Origin: Morella rubra
Taxonomy: Eukaryota; Streptophyta; Magnoliopsida; Fagales; Myricaceae
Assembly (NCBI GenBank): GCA_003952965.2
Contig: CM025855.1
Coordinates: 8,818,441-8,882,440, forward strand
Reading direction: 5' to 3'
DNA length: 64,000 bases
Shown: positions 24,070-34,800 of the stretch, piece by piece
Layout of the letters: every line of letters starts with the position of its first letter
Position numbering within the stretch: position 1 is the stretch's first letter
The notes under the pieces: model-generated
What the model saw: the letters and a program-made list of their open reading frames with translations, nothing else
Databases searched by the model: none
What the model was told of the DNA's origin: nothing
Position numbers and translations under genes: made by a program

Positions 24070-26215
24070 CTCTATCTAGTTTGTAACTCAAGGGATCATC
24101 TCCACCATCCTCCTCGACGTCATCTTCGTCAAGCATAGGTGGAGCATGCAACCAATTTGTGCACATATGAGGCCTCCACGGTACAAGGTGCCAAAGAAGA
24201 GCGAAAACAATCCAACACTCGACCGGAAGTGCTAAAAGCAGACTCAGATGGCACAGTAGTGATTGGGATAGCCAACACATCCTTCGCAATACGAGAAAGA
24301 ATCTGAAACTTCTGAGAATTCACCTTCCACCATAATAAAATATCAAAACCCGGCACCTTGGGTTCCACATCTTCAATCAAGTATCTATCAACCTCAGACT
24401 TACTGTCTAGCAAGTTTTGAGACTGTCGATAATTACCAAGACCTCCCCATAGTCTTTGCTCAATGCTCATCTCATCCACACTTATAGAACTTTGACTTCC
24501 ACTACTTTGCACTGCTTGGGTTATGCTACCTCCACCAGGACCACCATTATACTGCTCAAATAATGTTTCTAGAGTGTCTCACACCATGGCAGTGAAAGTC
24601 CATGCCCTTCTCCCTCCCAAAGTTATTGATAGCCCAATACTCCAAAGTGATGAGTTTAAAGCGAGGATCCAATACCGAAGCTATAAATAAAAGTCTATTC
24701 ACCTTCCTCAAATCCCCCCAATACTTATCATACTTGCTTTGCATCCGTTTAGCCATGTCACGAAGCAAAAGATCAGAACATGTGGTAAAGGTCTCCAAAT
24801 GCAATTTAACTTTTGCCAACTCCTCAAAAAATACATTTGAAGTTACATATTCTGACCCCGATATGCGTAGGGTGACCTCATAAAACACTTTAAAAAACTG
24901 AACAAATTGGCGAATGTGCTCCCAATCCTCAAATGTAAGTTTCCCCAATCCCTTCCTTCCATGACTATCTTCATTCAAAAACATCACTAAGTTCCTATCT
25001 CCCTCCAACATATCCTCAAAAACCCCCCGAAATTTTTCAGCCCTTTCTAACATAATATAGGTCGAGTTCCAACGAGTGGGAACATCCATTTGCAAGAAAT
25101 TATTTTCAGATAACATTCTATCAGCCGCAGCCTTCTTGAACCCAACAAACCTTTGAAGACTAGATTTGACATACTTAATAATATTCCGTATTTTTGTAAC
25201 GGAATCATCCAACTCCTTCAATCCTTCTTGAACAATAAGATTCAAAATATGTGCAGAACAACGCATATGAATAAAATCATGATTGCAAACAACTAGCGCC
25301 CCTAGTCCTGTATGCCTTCTTTTCAGTTGTTCGATTGCAGTATCGTTGGAGGTTGCATTATCAACCGTGATTGTGAGGATTTTCTCAATCCTCCAGCTAT
25401 TCATACATGTCTCTATCTCTTTCCCAATAGTTGCCCCTTTATGATCAGTTACACGACGAAAATAAAGAATTCTCTTTTGTAAACACCAACTCCTATCAAT
25501 AAAGTGGGCTGTCACGCGCATGTAATTCACATTTTGAACCGATGTCCACGTATCAGTGGTAAAACACACTCTAGGGCTTTCCCTCACAATTGCATCTTTC
25601 AATTTATCCCTCTCCTCTACATACAATTCCATACAATCCCTCATGAACGTATATCTAGAGGCATCTTAAAGCGGGGCTCAAGTCTAGTAATCATTTTCCT
25701 AAACCCCATCCTCTGCACAGTTCTAAAAGGCATCTCATCCATGATCAAAAATTCAACAATCCACCTCCTAACCTCCTTTTCACTATAATTGTCCAACTTC
25801 AACATTCCTGACTCATTCCCTTTTGCTTTCGATGCATCCATTGTCAACCTAGATTGACAATTATCTAATAGGTTTTGTTGCTTCAAATATGGCAACCAAC
25901 GTTTGAGATGACTTCTCATACCCGAAGTCCCATGGTGATCAGGATGACACCCAACCTTGGCCTTACAATGATGACATTTTGTGCCATATTTTCAGGTTTA
26001 ACAACTGGTAAAATCTTAGTGAAGTGATCCCACACAAAACTTTTGCGAGTATTTCTTCTCTTTTTACTAGGTTGATCTTCTTCTGGCTGATTAGTAGGAC
26101 CCTCATCTCCAGGAGAATGAGGAGCATTAACACACTCATCAATTGGGTTAGATGGACCACCAGTACCGGGGCAAGACCCCATATTTGTAATAGGTGTAGA
26201 ACTAATAGAATCCAT
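24070..26215 (-). pseudogene. hAT transposase with BED finger (frameshifted)
   Basis: Ac/Tam3-class, RICESLEEPER-like transposase. Start chosen at ATG 26215-26213 (MDSISSTPITNMGSCPGTGG). Domains on the minus strand: BED zinc finger (WDHFTKI.., CHHCKAK.., GMRSHLK) at about 26040-25900; the catalytic domain with acidic residues in CFTTDTWTS and TVDNATSND; the CSAHILNLIVQEGL Cys/His region; DVPTRWNSTY with the conserved Trp; and the C-terminal dimerisation domain with DVLAIPITTVPSESAFS and GRVLDCFRSSL at about 24290-24190. Frameshifts are evident at about 25965 (within the finger), 25650, 24565 and 24175. Each is a small indel with the reading resuming in a neighbouring frame. Length without the breaks fits the family (about 700 aa). 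Not expected to be active. Confidence 0.92.
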
Positions 26216-27602
26216 CTGACACAAAACACATTTGATTTTCAATTCATTAACTTCATTTGAGTAACTGAATAACATAATTAATTGCAAAATGACTCGATCT
26301 ATCTAACTCTAACAGCTATGTTCACAACCTAAATCATCTAAACATAAACAAAACAAAAAATGAAATTAAATCTAAAGTCTAAATAGCTATGTTCACAACC
26401 TAAATCATCTAAGCATCATGCATCATGCATCAACAATAATCAAAATACGTGACGCCTATTCAGCGAAATCTGAATCACCTACAACCTATACAACATTCAA
26501 CTAACAATATCAAAAAACTTCCCTTAGATTCAAACAAAGGAGAAAACAACACCAAAGTCCAAGAAAGTAGAAACATGAGAAAATGATTATCAAATTTTAG
26601 GCCCAAGAAACTTTGAGAGATACAATTGACATAGTAAATCATTTCACCCGAATCACCCTCCAGTTATTCAACATTAAGATCATGTGAAGACAGCCTATAA
26701 TCTATATAAAGTAACTCATAATTTTGTGTCCATGAAAATCCGAATCATTCCAACCCATACTTACATTATTCAAACCCAACATCGTAAAATAATCATACCT
26801 TGGTGAGACTTGAGAGAGAGATTTGGTGCCCAAATAATCAATGACCGAATCTGCTAATAAAATCATGAAAATCCCAAAATCAAATTAACAAACCCTAAAG
26901 CAATTTAAAGACTAAATATAACATTTACAAAACTAAAAATAACAAACCCTTTGTGAGAGAGAGTTAGTGAGAGATTCGGCCACCAAAACGCAACTGATGG
27001 CAGCAGCCCGCGAGAGAGGGAGAGAGAGTGAGAGAGAGATATTTCAGGAGGGTTGGGAGAGGGCAGAGAGATCTGTGAGAGAGAGAGAGAGAGAGATGGA
27101 GATTTTGGGTGGACAGAGCCGAACTTAGAGGTGGGGGGGGGGGGGGGCTGTTGCTGGCGGCTGAGAGGTGAAGTTAGGGCTGCCTGGGAAGGAGAATGAG
27201 AAACTTTTCGAAAAGAGTCACGAAAGTTCGAAACTTTTCTTCAGTCCTCATGACTAAGTCAAAGTGAAAAAAAAAGACTTCGTGAGTTCATGTGGCCTGG
27301 GTTGTTTTGACCCAAGTCATGTAACTCACGTTTGTCTTTTGTTTTTTTGTTTTTTTTTTTTCTTTCTTTTTTTTTTGTTTTTTTTTTTTTTTTTTAAACC
27401 AGGGCTCAAACTGTGTTGTTTGAGCCCTGAAAATAATTTTTTTTTAAAAAAAAATTCGGAACTAGAAAATTCCGGCATTTCAGCCGAAATTTCCGGTTCC
27501 GGTTCTAGATTTTCCCTAAAATGGGTTCCGGTACCAGAATAGGCCGGAACCGATATCGGAACCGGAAATTCCGGCGGAAACCGGATAAATTGCACACCCT
27601 TA
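26216..27602. other. hAT 5' non-coding region and terminus
   Basis: Upstream of the hAT transposase: AT-rich likely 5' UTR and introns, then GA-rich runs and a G tract near 27000-27150, then T-rich sequence (27340-27395), and finally the CCGGAA-rich subterminal zone to the right end at 27602. No gene other than the transposase. Confidence 0.6.
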
Positions 27603-27610
27603 TACACTTG
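27603..27610. repeat. 8-bp target-site duplication, right (hAT)
   Basis: TACACTTG, identical to 22956-22963. Confidence 0.95.
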
Positions 27611-28911
27611 ACTTTCATTCGCATCCACCTTCCACTGCCTCTTCACCTCTTGTCTTATAGAGTCCACCGGCATGTTAGGCTGTGACTTGAATTGCTCAAG
27701 ATAGTTAGTAGTGATGAACCTTGATCCAACTATCGAGCTCCTATACTTCCTAGTGCTCCGGTGGGTAGCACTGAAACTTCTTATCTGGAAGGTCTTCTCG
27801 CCTTTCATCCACCTTACATAAACTTTATATTCACACCTCGGTGTATCTCTGCAGATGATGATCACCTTATCAGAACAATTCTTCTTGAACCGTATATCCT
27901 TCCCCTTCAATACATTCTCAATCGCACAGCTTCTCTAAACATCTGAGATGACGGAAACTTCATCCCAAGCTTCAAAACAGGGGCACCCAAGTCTGAAGCG
28001 TGGAACTCAGGTCCAGGGTACGCTTCAGGTAGACTATTGATCACATCATCATTTGCCTTAATAACTTTGGGAGACTCCAAAACATCGCTTCTTCCAATAT
28101 CCGAGACACTATCTGCAGCACAAAATAAACAGTTATATTGTATAGTAAAATGAGCAAAAAAAAAAACTTTACAATAAAAATCATACAAAAAATAAGCACC
28201 ATCGCTGATACATTCTTTAGTGATTGGCTGCTTTCCTTTACATGGGTCACGAGGAATTTCAGATGGTCCTGGATCACCTCCATCATCGCCTCCATCAGCA
28301 CCTCCATCATCACCTCCATTAGTCCCTCCATCGTCACCTCCATCGGCGCTAAAAAAACTGTCACCAGAATCATCGCCTCCATCGTCACCTCCTCCATCAG
28401 CCCCACTAGAGGTATGACCTCCAGCAGAAGAAGGTCCTGCATCGTCATTACGAACGGTGGCCACCTCAACGTCAAAAAGCTCGTCATCGTTGCTAAGGAC
28501 TTTATTCCAAAACGGATCATTCATCCCCAATCTACGTCTCTCACGTTCTTCAACACCTTCTGCAACATCCTCCCCATTCAGCTCACCCTCTAGAATTTCA
28601 CTGAATGAAACTAAGTACAGCACCACAACAGCTTCTCCCACATGACACCTCACCATTGCCAGAACGTCATGATCAGATGACACAAGGACAGCACCATCAT
28701 CGAGAGTTTTCCCTGGCTGCTTGTAGTAGATCAGGTCACCAGGCTTATATCCATATGCTTTCACAATATCCTCCAGTTCAAAAAATGACAAGCAATCTAC
28801 ATCATATGCTTCGTCATACACCGACACATCTCCACCCACGTAAGAACACCCGAAGTTCCTACTAAATCTACCGCCATAGTGCACCTCAAATAGAAGAAAC
28901 TCAGATGGCAT
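27611..28911 (-). pseudogene. MULE transposase, N-terminal half (PB1-like and DNA-binding domains)
   Basis: MuDR-type transposase. Start ATG 28911-28909 (MPSEFLLFEVHYGG). It opens with the PB1-like domain usual in this plant MULE clade (residues 1 to about 100, including YVGGDVSVYDEAYDVD and FFELEDIVKAYGY). A long acidic Gly/Asp linker follows, of imperfect GGDDGG repeats (28240-28430). A probable intron follows, ending at about 28114 (acceptor before DSVSDIGRSD). Then comes the MuDR DNA-binding region (FREAVR near 27930; RFKKNCSDKVIIICRD, CEYKVYVRW, IRSFSATHRSTRKYRSS, VDSIRQEVKRQWKVD). A one-base frame change near 27930 separates the two readable parts. Reading stops at the hAT insertion within the codons for ESQVY and resumes on the far side at 22963. 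Minus-strand transcription starts near the right TIR. Confidence 0.9.
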
Positions 28912-29705
28912 GTTAAGAATTTATAAAGCACCACACCTGGCAGAAATAAAACACACTGGGTTAGTATATAAATTTCAGATCACATTGTGAAATGTAAAAC
29001 TATATAAAAAATTAAATTAAGCTCACCTTAAACAATGGATAAGTCTATAAATGCCCCACAGAGCAGTACTCCCAACTGTGCAGTTATAAGCAACACACCT
29101 GCTAGGTAAAATAAAACACTGGGTTACTCTATAAAATTCAGATCACATTGCGAAATATCCTATTTGATTCCCCCCCATAAGTTTGAAAGAAACAAAATGC
29201 TGGAATACTACTAGAACAATGTTTCAGAATAAACAAGATATCCTTTTTGATTCCCCCCATTAGTAGAGGAATATTAGCTTAATTCATTGATTATACCTCC
29301 AATAGATGGCATTTCCTGACTCCCATAACAGGAAAGGTTCAATGTTCAATACCATACATAACAGAAGAATGAATTATAAAACAAATAACTCATATCAGCA
29401 GTACTCTAGAATTCTAGCTGGTAGGTTGACATATAATAAAGGACCTAATGTTGTTGAATTAAACACATTATGTTAATCCATCCTTAACTGAACCTGTTAT
29501 CAACCCTAACCAGACCCACATATAATTAGGCTAGTATATTGCTGCAAAATTAGGAACAACTACAGGAGACATCTCCACCCATGTAACATAAAAATAAGTG
29601 CATTAAAATTCAGCACACATCCAGTAAAGTATAAAAATAAAACAACAAACAGGGTAGGAGCTTAGTGCATCGACCATAAACATTAAAATAAGTGCACTTG
29701 TGGTG
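28912..29705. other. MULE transposase upstream region
   Basis: Non-coding stretch between the transposase ATG and the duplicated terminal region. It holds two similar phrases (AAAATAAAACACTGGGTTA near 28945 and 29110, each followed by TTCAGATCACATTG), suggesting an old local duplication. Probably 5' UTR intron. Confidence 0.5.
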
Positions 29706-30757
29706 GGAAACCAACTTGTGCAGTTTTTTTATCTGCAGAATGTGCACGTGCTTTGTAAACAAAAATATACAAATTACATTATGGGTTATGACCACATTAA
29801 AATTACAGTGAGCAATACTAGGGGACCACAGGAAAGCAGGACCATTTCGGCAAAACAAAATTCCATACAGAGAAGACAAATTCCAAAACAACAAACAGGG
29901 TATGGAGTTTTCAAAACCATCTACAACGCGAAAACCCTAAAATCAGAAGAACTCATTCGCATACCTTTAGCAAAGTTTGATTGATGATTATTGCTCTATG
30001 CTCAGCGCCGAAGACCTTGCCCTGGTAAGTTCAAGTGTTGAGTTAAGTTCGAGTGTTGTTGAGTGCAAATGGAGAACTGTCGGGAGGAGAAACAGATTTG
30101 GGTTAAGTGTTGGAGGGAAGGAATCGAGTCTTCGAGAATAATGGAGGGCAAAACCAACTTGTGCAGTTTTTTTATCTGCAGAATGTGAACAAAAGAGACC
30201 CGCGTGCTTTCGAAAAGGTAAACAAAAAACATATACAGATTACATTATGGGTTATGGGACCACTTCGGCAAACCAATATTGAGTGAAAAGTAAGCCCGAC
30301 ACCAGGGGACCACAGTGAGCAATAAACAAGAAGACTGACACTAGGGGACCACAGGAAAGCAGGACCACTTCGGCAAACCAAAATTCCACACAGAGAAGAC
30401 AAATTCCACCTCGAAGAAGACAAATTCTACGATTCAATACTATTTATGCATGCAAGTCACTTAAAAATGCGCTACCCTTGCAAAACCACATCTACAACGC
30501 GAAAACCCTAAAATCAGAAGAACTCATCTTCAAAAAATCAGAAGATGCCCATCGCATACCTTTAACAAAGTTTGATTGATGATTATTGCTCAACAATGCG
30601 AAATGCTCAGCGCCGAAGACCTTGCCCTGTAAGTTCAAGTGTTGAGTTAAGTTCGAGTGTTGTTGAGTGCAAATGGAGAACTGTCGGAGGAGAAATAGAT
30701 TTGGGTTAAGTGTTGGAGGGAGGGAATCGAGTCTTCGAGAATAATGGAGGGCAAAAC
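29706..30757. repeat. tandem duplication of the transposase promoter-side region
   Basis: Unit A (29706-30151) and unit B (30152-30757) both start with ACCAACTTGTGCAGTTTTTT. Both contain AGGGGACCACAGGAAAGCAG, CTACAACGCGAAAACCCTAA and TGCTCAGCGCCGAAGACCTT, and both end with ATAATGGAGGGCAAAAC. Unit B has about 150 bp more, partly from its own internal repeat (ACACCAGGGGACCACAG / ACACTAGGGGACCACAG). The end of unit B is the inner edge of the right TIR, so part of the TIR was included in the duplication. Confidence 0.88.
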
Positions 30758-30950
30758 GGGGAGAAAATTTTTAAGTGCCTCACGTGGACGGCACGTGCGC
30801 TTAATACCGTCAGTCTTAACGGAGAAATTGGCTTCGGGGTGGCAATTGACGGAAATCAGAAGTTTGGGGGCCCAATGTCACGAAATCAAGACAAGGGGGT
30901 GCAAAGTGTCAGGTACCCCATAGTTTAGGGGTGCAAAGTGTAATTTCTCC
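30738..30950 (-). repeat. MULE right terminal inverted repeat
   Basis: 213 bp. The outer end reverse-complements to GGAGAAATTACACTTTGCAC. Near-identical to the left TIR at 18267-18479. The 9-bp duplication TTTTATTAA follows at 30951. Confidence 0.95.
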
Positions 30951-31110
30951 TTTTATTAATCTTCTAATTGACGTGGTAGTAATTGAACACGTGTCATATT
31001 CATGACACACTGTTAAATTATTAGACATAAGATAAATGAAAGAATTAATTTATTATTGTTGAAAAACCCCAGGACTTAAATGAAAACATCAATTTTCTTT
31101 TGGCAATAGA
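30951..31110. repeat. tandem duplication, copy 2 tail
   Basis: Starts TTTTATTAATCTTCTAATTG and continues like copy 1 (18073 onward) through ACACGTGTCAT to ATGAAAACATCAATTTTCTT. Joined to 18229-18266 it completes the second copy, which the MULE interrupted. Confidence 0.85.
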
Positions 31111-31160
31111 AGTGATATAACTTATCATTGTTATTATCATTTCAAACTAAAAAATTAAAA

Positions 31161-31548
31161 AGGGATAAATATATTTCACTGTATAAAAATTAACATTTTA
31201 CGCCTTAATCTATTATTTTAATCACATTGCATCTACTAACTATTGATTTTAAATATTTTTGTCTCTATTAAAATTTTTAGTTAATTTGGACAAAAAAAAA
31301 ATATAATTTTTGGTGTATAAAATGACAATTTGGCCTCGCAATTTTTTAGCAATACTATTTTATAAGGGTGAAATCGTAATTTTTGAGGCCAAAAATTAAA
31401 TTTTAGTCCAAAATCATAAAAATTTTTAACAGAAGATGCAAATTGTTTAAAATCAATAATGGGTTAATGCAATGTAACAAAATTAATAGATTGTAGCGCA
31501 AAGTGCCAAGAACCCCATAGTTGAGAGGGTACAAAATGTATTTAACCC
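31161..31548. mobile_element. MULE-type MITE with perfect 9-bp target duplication
   Basis: 388 bp. Left end AGGGATAAATATATTTCACT; the right end reverse-complements to TGGGTTAAATACATTTTGTA (with the outermost base taken at 31549). Flanked by AAATTAAAA on both sides (31152-31160 and 31549-31557). The right arm contains GCAAAGTGCCAAG and CCCCATAGTTGAGAGGGT, the same phrases as the large MULE's TIR. Non-coding. Confidence 0.78.
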
Positions 31549-31787
31549 AAATTAAAATTAGGGAGGGAGGGAGAGAGATATGTGAATACGATCAATAAGG
31601 GCCTCATGAATTTTCAATTAAGGTTCCAGCAGCATGCAGTCCTGACATGCAAGATAGATTGTAATACCAGAGGAAAAGGGAACTCATGACAATCTGTCAA
31701 ACTGCTCAAGGTTCCATGTGAGATAGGTCCTCAATTGCATTTGTCCAACACAATGCCCCATGAATAGGTACTTGTCCGATGTATGTA

Positions 31788-31793
31788 TTTATT
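31788..31793 (-). terminator. candidate polyadenylation signal for UEV1
   Basis: AATAAA on the minus strand, 33-38 nt after the UEV1 stop codon. Position is plausible, but plant poly(A) signals are loose. Confidence 0.35.
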
Positions 31794-31825
31794 TACATAT
31801 CATAATCATTTCTCTGTTAACTGAA

Positions 31826-34800
31826 TTACAGAATACAGCATCTCAGCACTAAACCCTTCTGATCCGTTCTTCCCTCTTCATTGCCTGAAAAGACATTCAC
31901 ATATTAACTTCTTACTTCTACACAGCACGTATCAGCAGAAAGTAAAAGCTAGTCTGCGACAGGAACGTGGATTATAAATGCTGTCATTATGCCAACCTAA
32001 AAGACTTGTATAAGATATCATGAAGGGAGCGAATATTTTGGTCTCCAATTGTTCCGTTACTCAATTGGCTTCATTTTGCTCTATTATTTTGGTCTTCAAT
32101 TGTTCCATTAATCAATTGACTTCATTTTGCTCCATGTTTTAGTCTCTAATTGCCACATTAATCAATTGCATTCATTTTGCTCCATATTTTGAATTTTAAT
32201 TGTTCAATTAATCATTTTGGCTTCACATGGCTCAATATTTTGGTCCCTATCTCTCTTTCACATTCTGCACCTCCAAGGTACCACGAAATCAAGCCGGATT
32301 CTTAGGGTAATGGACAAACTTGTATAAATGAAAAATTGGTACCCTAAACTACCACTTTTTTTGCAATGTAACCCCTCTGTTAAGATCTATTCAGATGCAT
32401 GAAAAATAGGCCACCTCAAATGCTTAAAAGAAGCAAAGGAGGTAGTTTAGGGTACCAATTGCTGAAAATGGTTATTTTGGTAACCACATTGCAACCAGGG
32501 AACAATTTGAAAGGGTTGAGTGTACCTTTCCCTTAAGGAAAAAAGAAATTTTTTAACAACAAAAGAAGAGTTTGTCCGTAGTGACAGACACAATGACAAT
32601 AGAACAAGGAGAATGGTATAGATGGGAAGACAAGGGATAAGCAGCATTTATTAATTACAGGTAAAACAGACACACCTTCAGGAGGTTGAGCGAGCTTCCG
32701 GTTTTGGGGAGCCATCATGTCTTTCTTCAGTTGAGTCAATATGTCCTCCATTGTATACTCCCTTTGCCAATTAGTGAGCATGGGAAATAAACTAGATTCA
32801 ACCTGGTAATTTGACCACCCATTAGCTCATCTTCAACCATATGACAGGATCAATCAAGTCTAAGAAACGTATCACCTACCACTCCAGTTTCCTGATTGAC
32901 GCAAGTCATGTTTATCCGGGTTTGGAACCTTACAGATGGGGGATTTTCGGGATAATCCTTGCCACAGAATAGCTTCAACTGGTAGATTTTCCCTTCATGA
33001 ACAGTCTAAAAGCAGAAGGATTAACAGGGCCATCAGTTTTTGCCTTTCAAGATAGTGTCGTGAAATAAAGGCACCACTGTTCATCAGCAAAAATCTCAGA
33101 TCCTAAATTCGAGGGAATACATTGAGTATGAATCTGAACCACTCAGCTGCAGTAGAACCATCTCACAACCGTACTACAATTAACAAATACTGGTGGTTTT
33201 GACATTTGAAAATGGCCAACTATTTCCAGGACTTTCAAATAAGATATTCATCGTATAACAATCGCTGGGGTGTGAAGAGGGTTGGGAGGATACATTTTAT
33301 ACAAAATGATAATTAGACAACCTACAAAAAGGTATTCTCGTAGGCAACATACCCTATCAAAGTATACACCCTACATTAATAATCACCTATTGGTCCTTTG
33401 TACCATAGAGTAATCTACCACAATTTTTTATGCACTCTACATATCTACTTTTCCCCAGATTTCATTTTTTTTTTTATAGCAATAGTGGGAGATAGAAAAA
33501 GATTAAAAGCCAAAACTTGCACTTTTTTTTTTTTTATGTGTACTGATTTAATCCTAATCACCTCCAATTGCTGGAGCCAAGTCTGCGAACAATGCATAGA
33601 AATCTACGGTACGTCACCAAACTTAATCGATCATGTCTGAAGATCAAAGAACATCTATTCACAGAAAGAAAAGAGATGGATTTTGTGATCCTGGTATATA
33701 ATTTACAGTGCATTGAATGGTTGTCTAGGATATTGAGTTAGAAAAACTCATCACCTTAACCATCTGTATGCATCCAGGAGTTTAGCTACTGCTTCTAAAC
33801 ACTCGAACTCTAAAGTTTCTCAGTAATTGGATACTTACTAAAAGGAGAATCCTGAGAGTAGGTGACAAGAAACATATAGTGACAGGAGCTGACTGACAAA
33901 CTTAGCAGAGAAGTCCACAACAAAGTGGTAAAATGTTTAGTTGTGCAAGTGTTTTGCAGATGACTGTGATTACTAATAGGGTCTAGCAGTACACCCGCAT
34001 CAGTTGCAAGAGAAAATGGATGAATTGCTAAGATGTACAGAGTCCACTAAAATCACATCTGACAGAATTGTGTTCAATGTTGTGTATACTCAATCATCAC
34101 ATGTAGTTAATCATCCCACTCAATCATCACATGTTGAAGTGTTTTGCAGATGTCAAATTACAGTAACTACTTCATTTTGTGTCGCTTAGAATGCAATCCA
34201 TATTAACTGTTATATTGACAGCATCAATAGGCCTATTGCCAGAGCATCTAATCAAGCACATCTGACAAAATTCTTATCACTTTCTAATCCAGTCCACTAA
34301 AAGCGCCAAAACTTAACATTCTTCTAAAGCACTCATACAGTCAACCATTTTGCATGATCAGTGGTAAACAAGTCAATAGTTACTGGTTAAACAAAGCGTC
34401 CTGACTGAAAAATGGTCATTCATGAGAACACATCACATTAATTTTAAGAGTAACTAGCATAGGAAGGCGGCACATGCACAAATTTACAAAACTAGAAAGA
34501 AACAAAGAGAAACGAAAGAAAAGAAGCAGCCTACATTGGGTGGACCAATAATAGTCCCTGTCCAAGACTGCATGTATATATCATCTGCGTCATCCATTCC
34601 ATAGCTGACAGTTCCATCCCCAATTCCTTTTTCACCTCTTTCAAGCTCTTCCAGCAATCGGAAATTCCTAGGAACTGCAATGATTACAGATTTTCAATCA
34701 TACAACTATAGACAAACCATGCACATATCCAAAAATACCTACCCAAGATCTGTCAATGACATAGTTGTACCGACTGATGAAGATTGTTAAATCATACATT

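Larger units (their letters stand above)
22964..27602. mobile_element. hAT element nested in the MULE transposase
   Basis: 4,639 bp. Ends TAAGGGTGGGCACCGG and (reverse complement) TAAGGGTGTGCA match hAT terminal repeats, flanked by a perfect 8-bp duplication TACACTTG. Both subterminal zones (22975-23115, 27460-27590) are full of CCGGAA/TTCCGG units, the kind of clustered motif that hAT transposases bind. It encodes a decayed BED-finger transposase (26215-24070, minus). The region upstream of that gene holds GA runs (27000-27095) and a 15-nt G tract (27133-27147). A shorter relative lies at 38264-38782. Confidence 0.95.
18267..30950. mobile_element. 12.7-kb Mutator-like element (MULE) with 213-bp TIRs
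   Basis: Complete element with TIRs 18267-18479 and 30738-30950. It is flanked by TTTTATTAT (18258-18266) and TTTTATTAA (30951-30959), an 8/9 match to a 9-bp Mutator target duplication. It contains a plus-strand GRF-finger gene (18625-19508) and a minus-strand MuDR-type transposase (about 28911-20190). The transposase is interrupted by a nested hAT element (22964-27602). Without the hAT and its duplicated 8 bp the MULE would be about 8.0 kb. The transposase carries several frameshifts, so this copy is probably not autonomous today. Confidence 0.93.

Noticed and set aside
28138..28593. Open frames on the plus strand across 28138-28593 and 28220-28417
   Set aside because: They are the antisense of the Gly/Asp-rich linker of the MULE transposase; Ser/Pro-rich shadow frames only.
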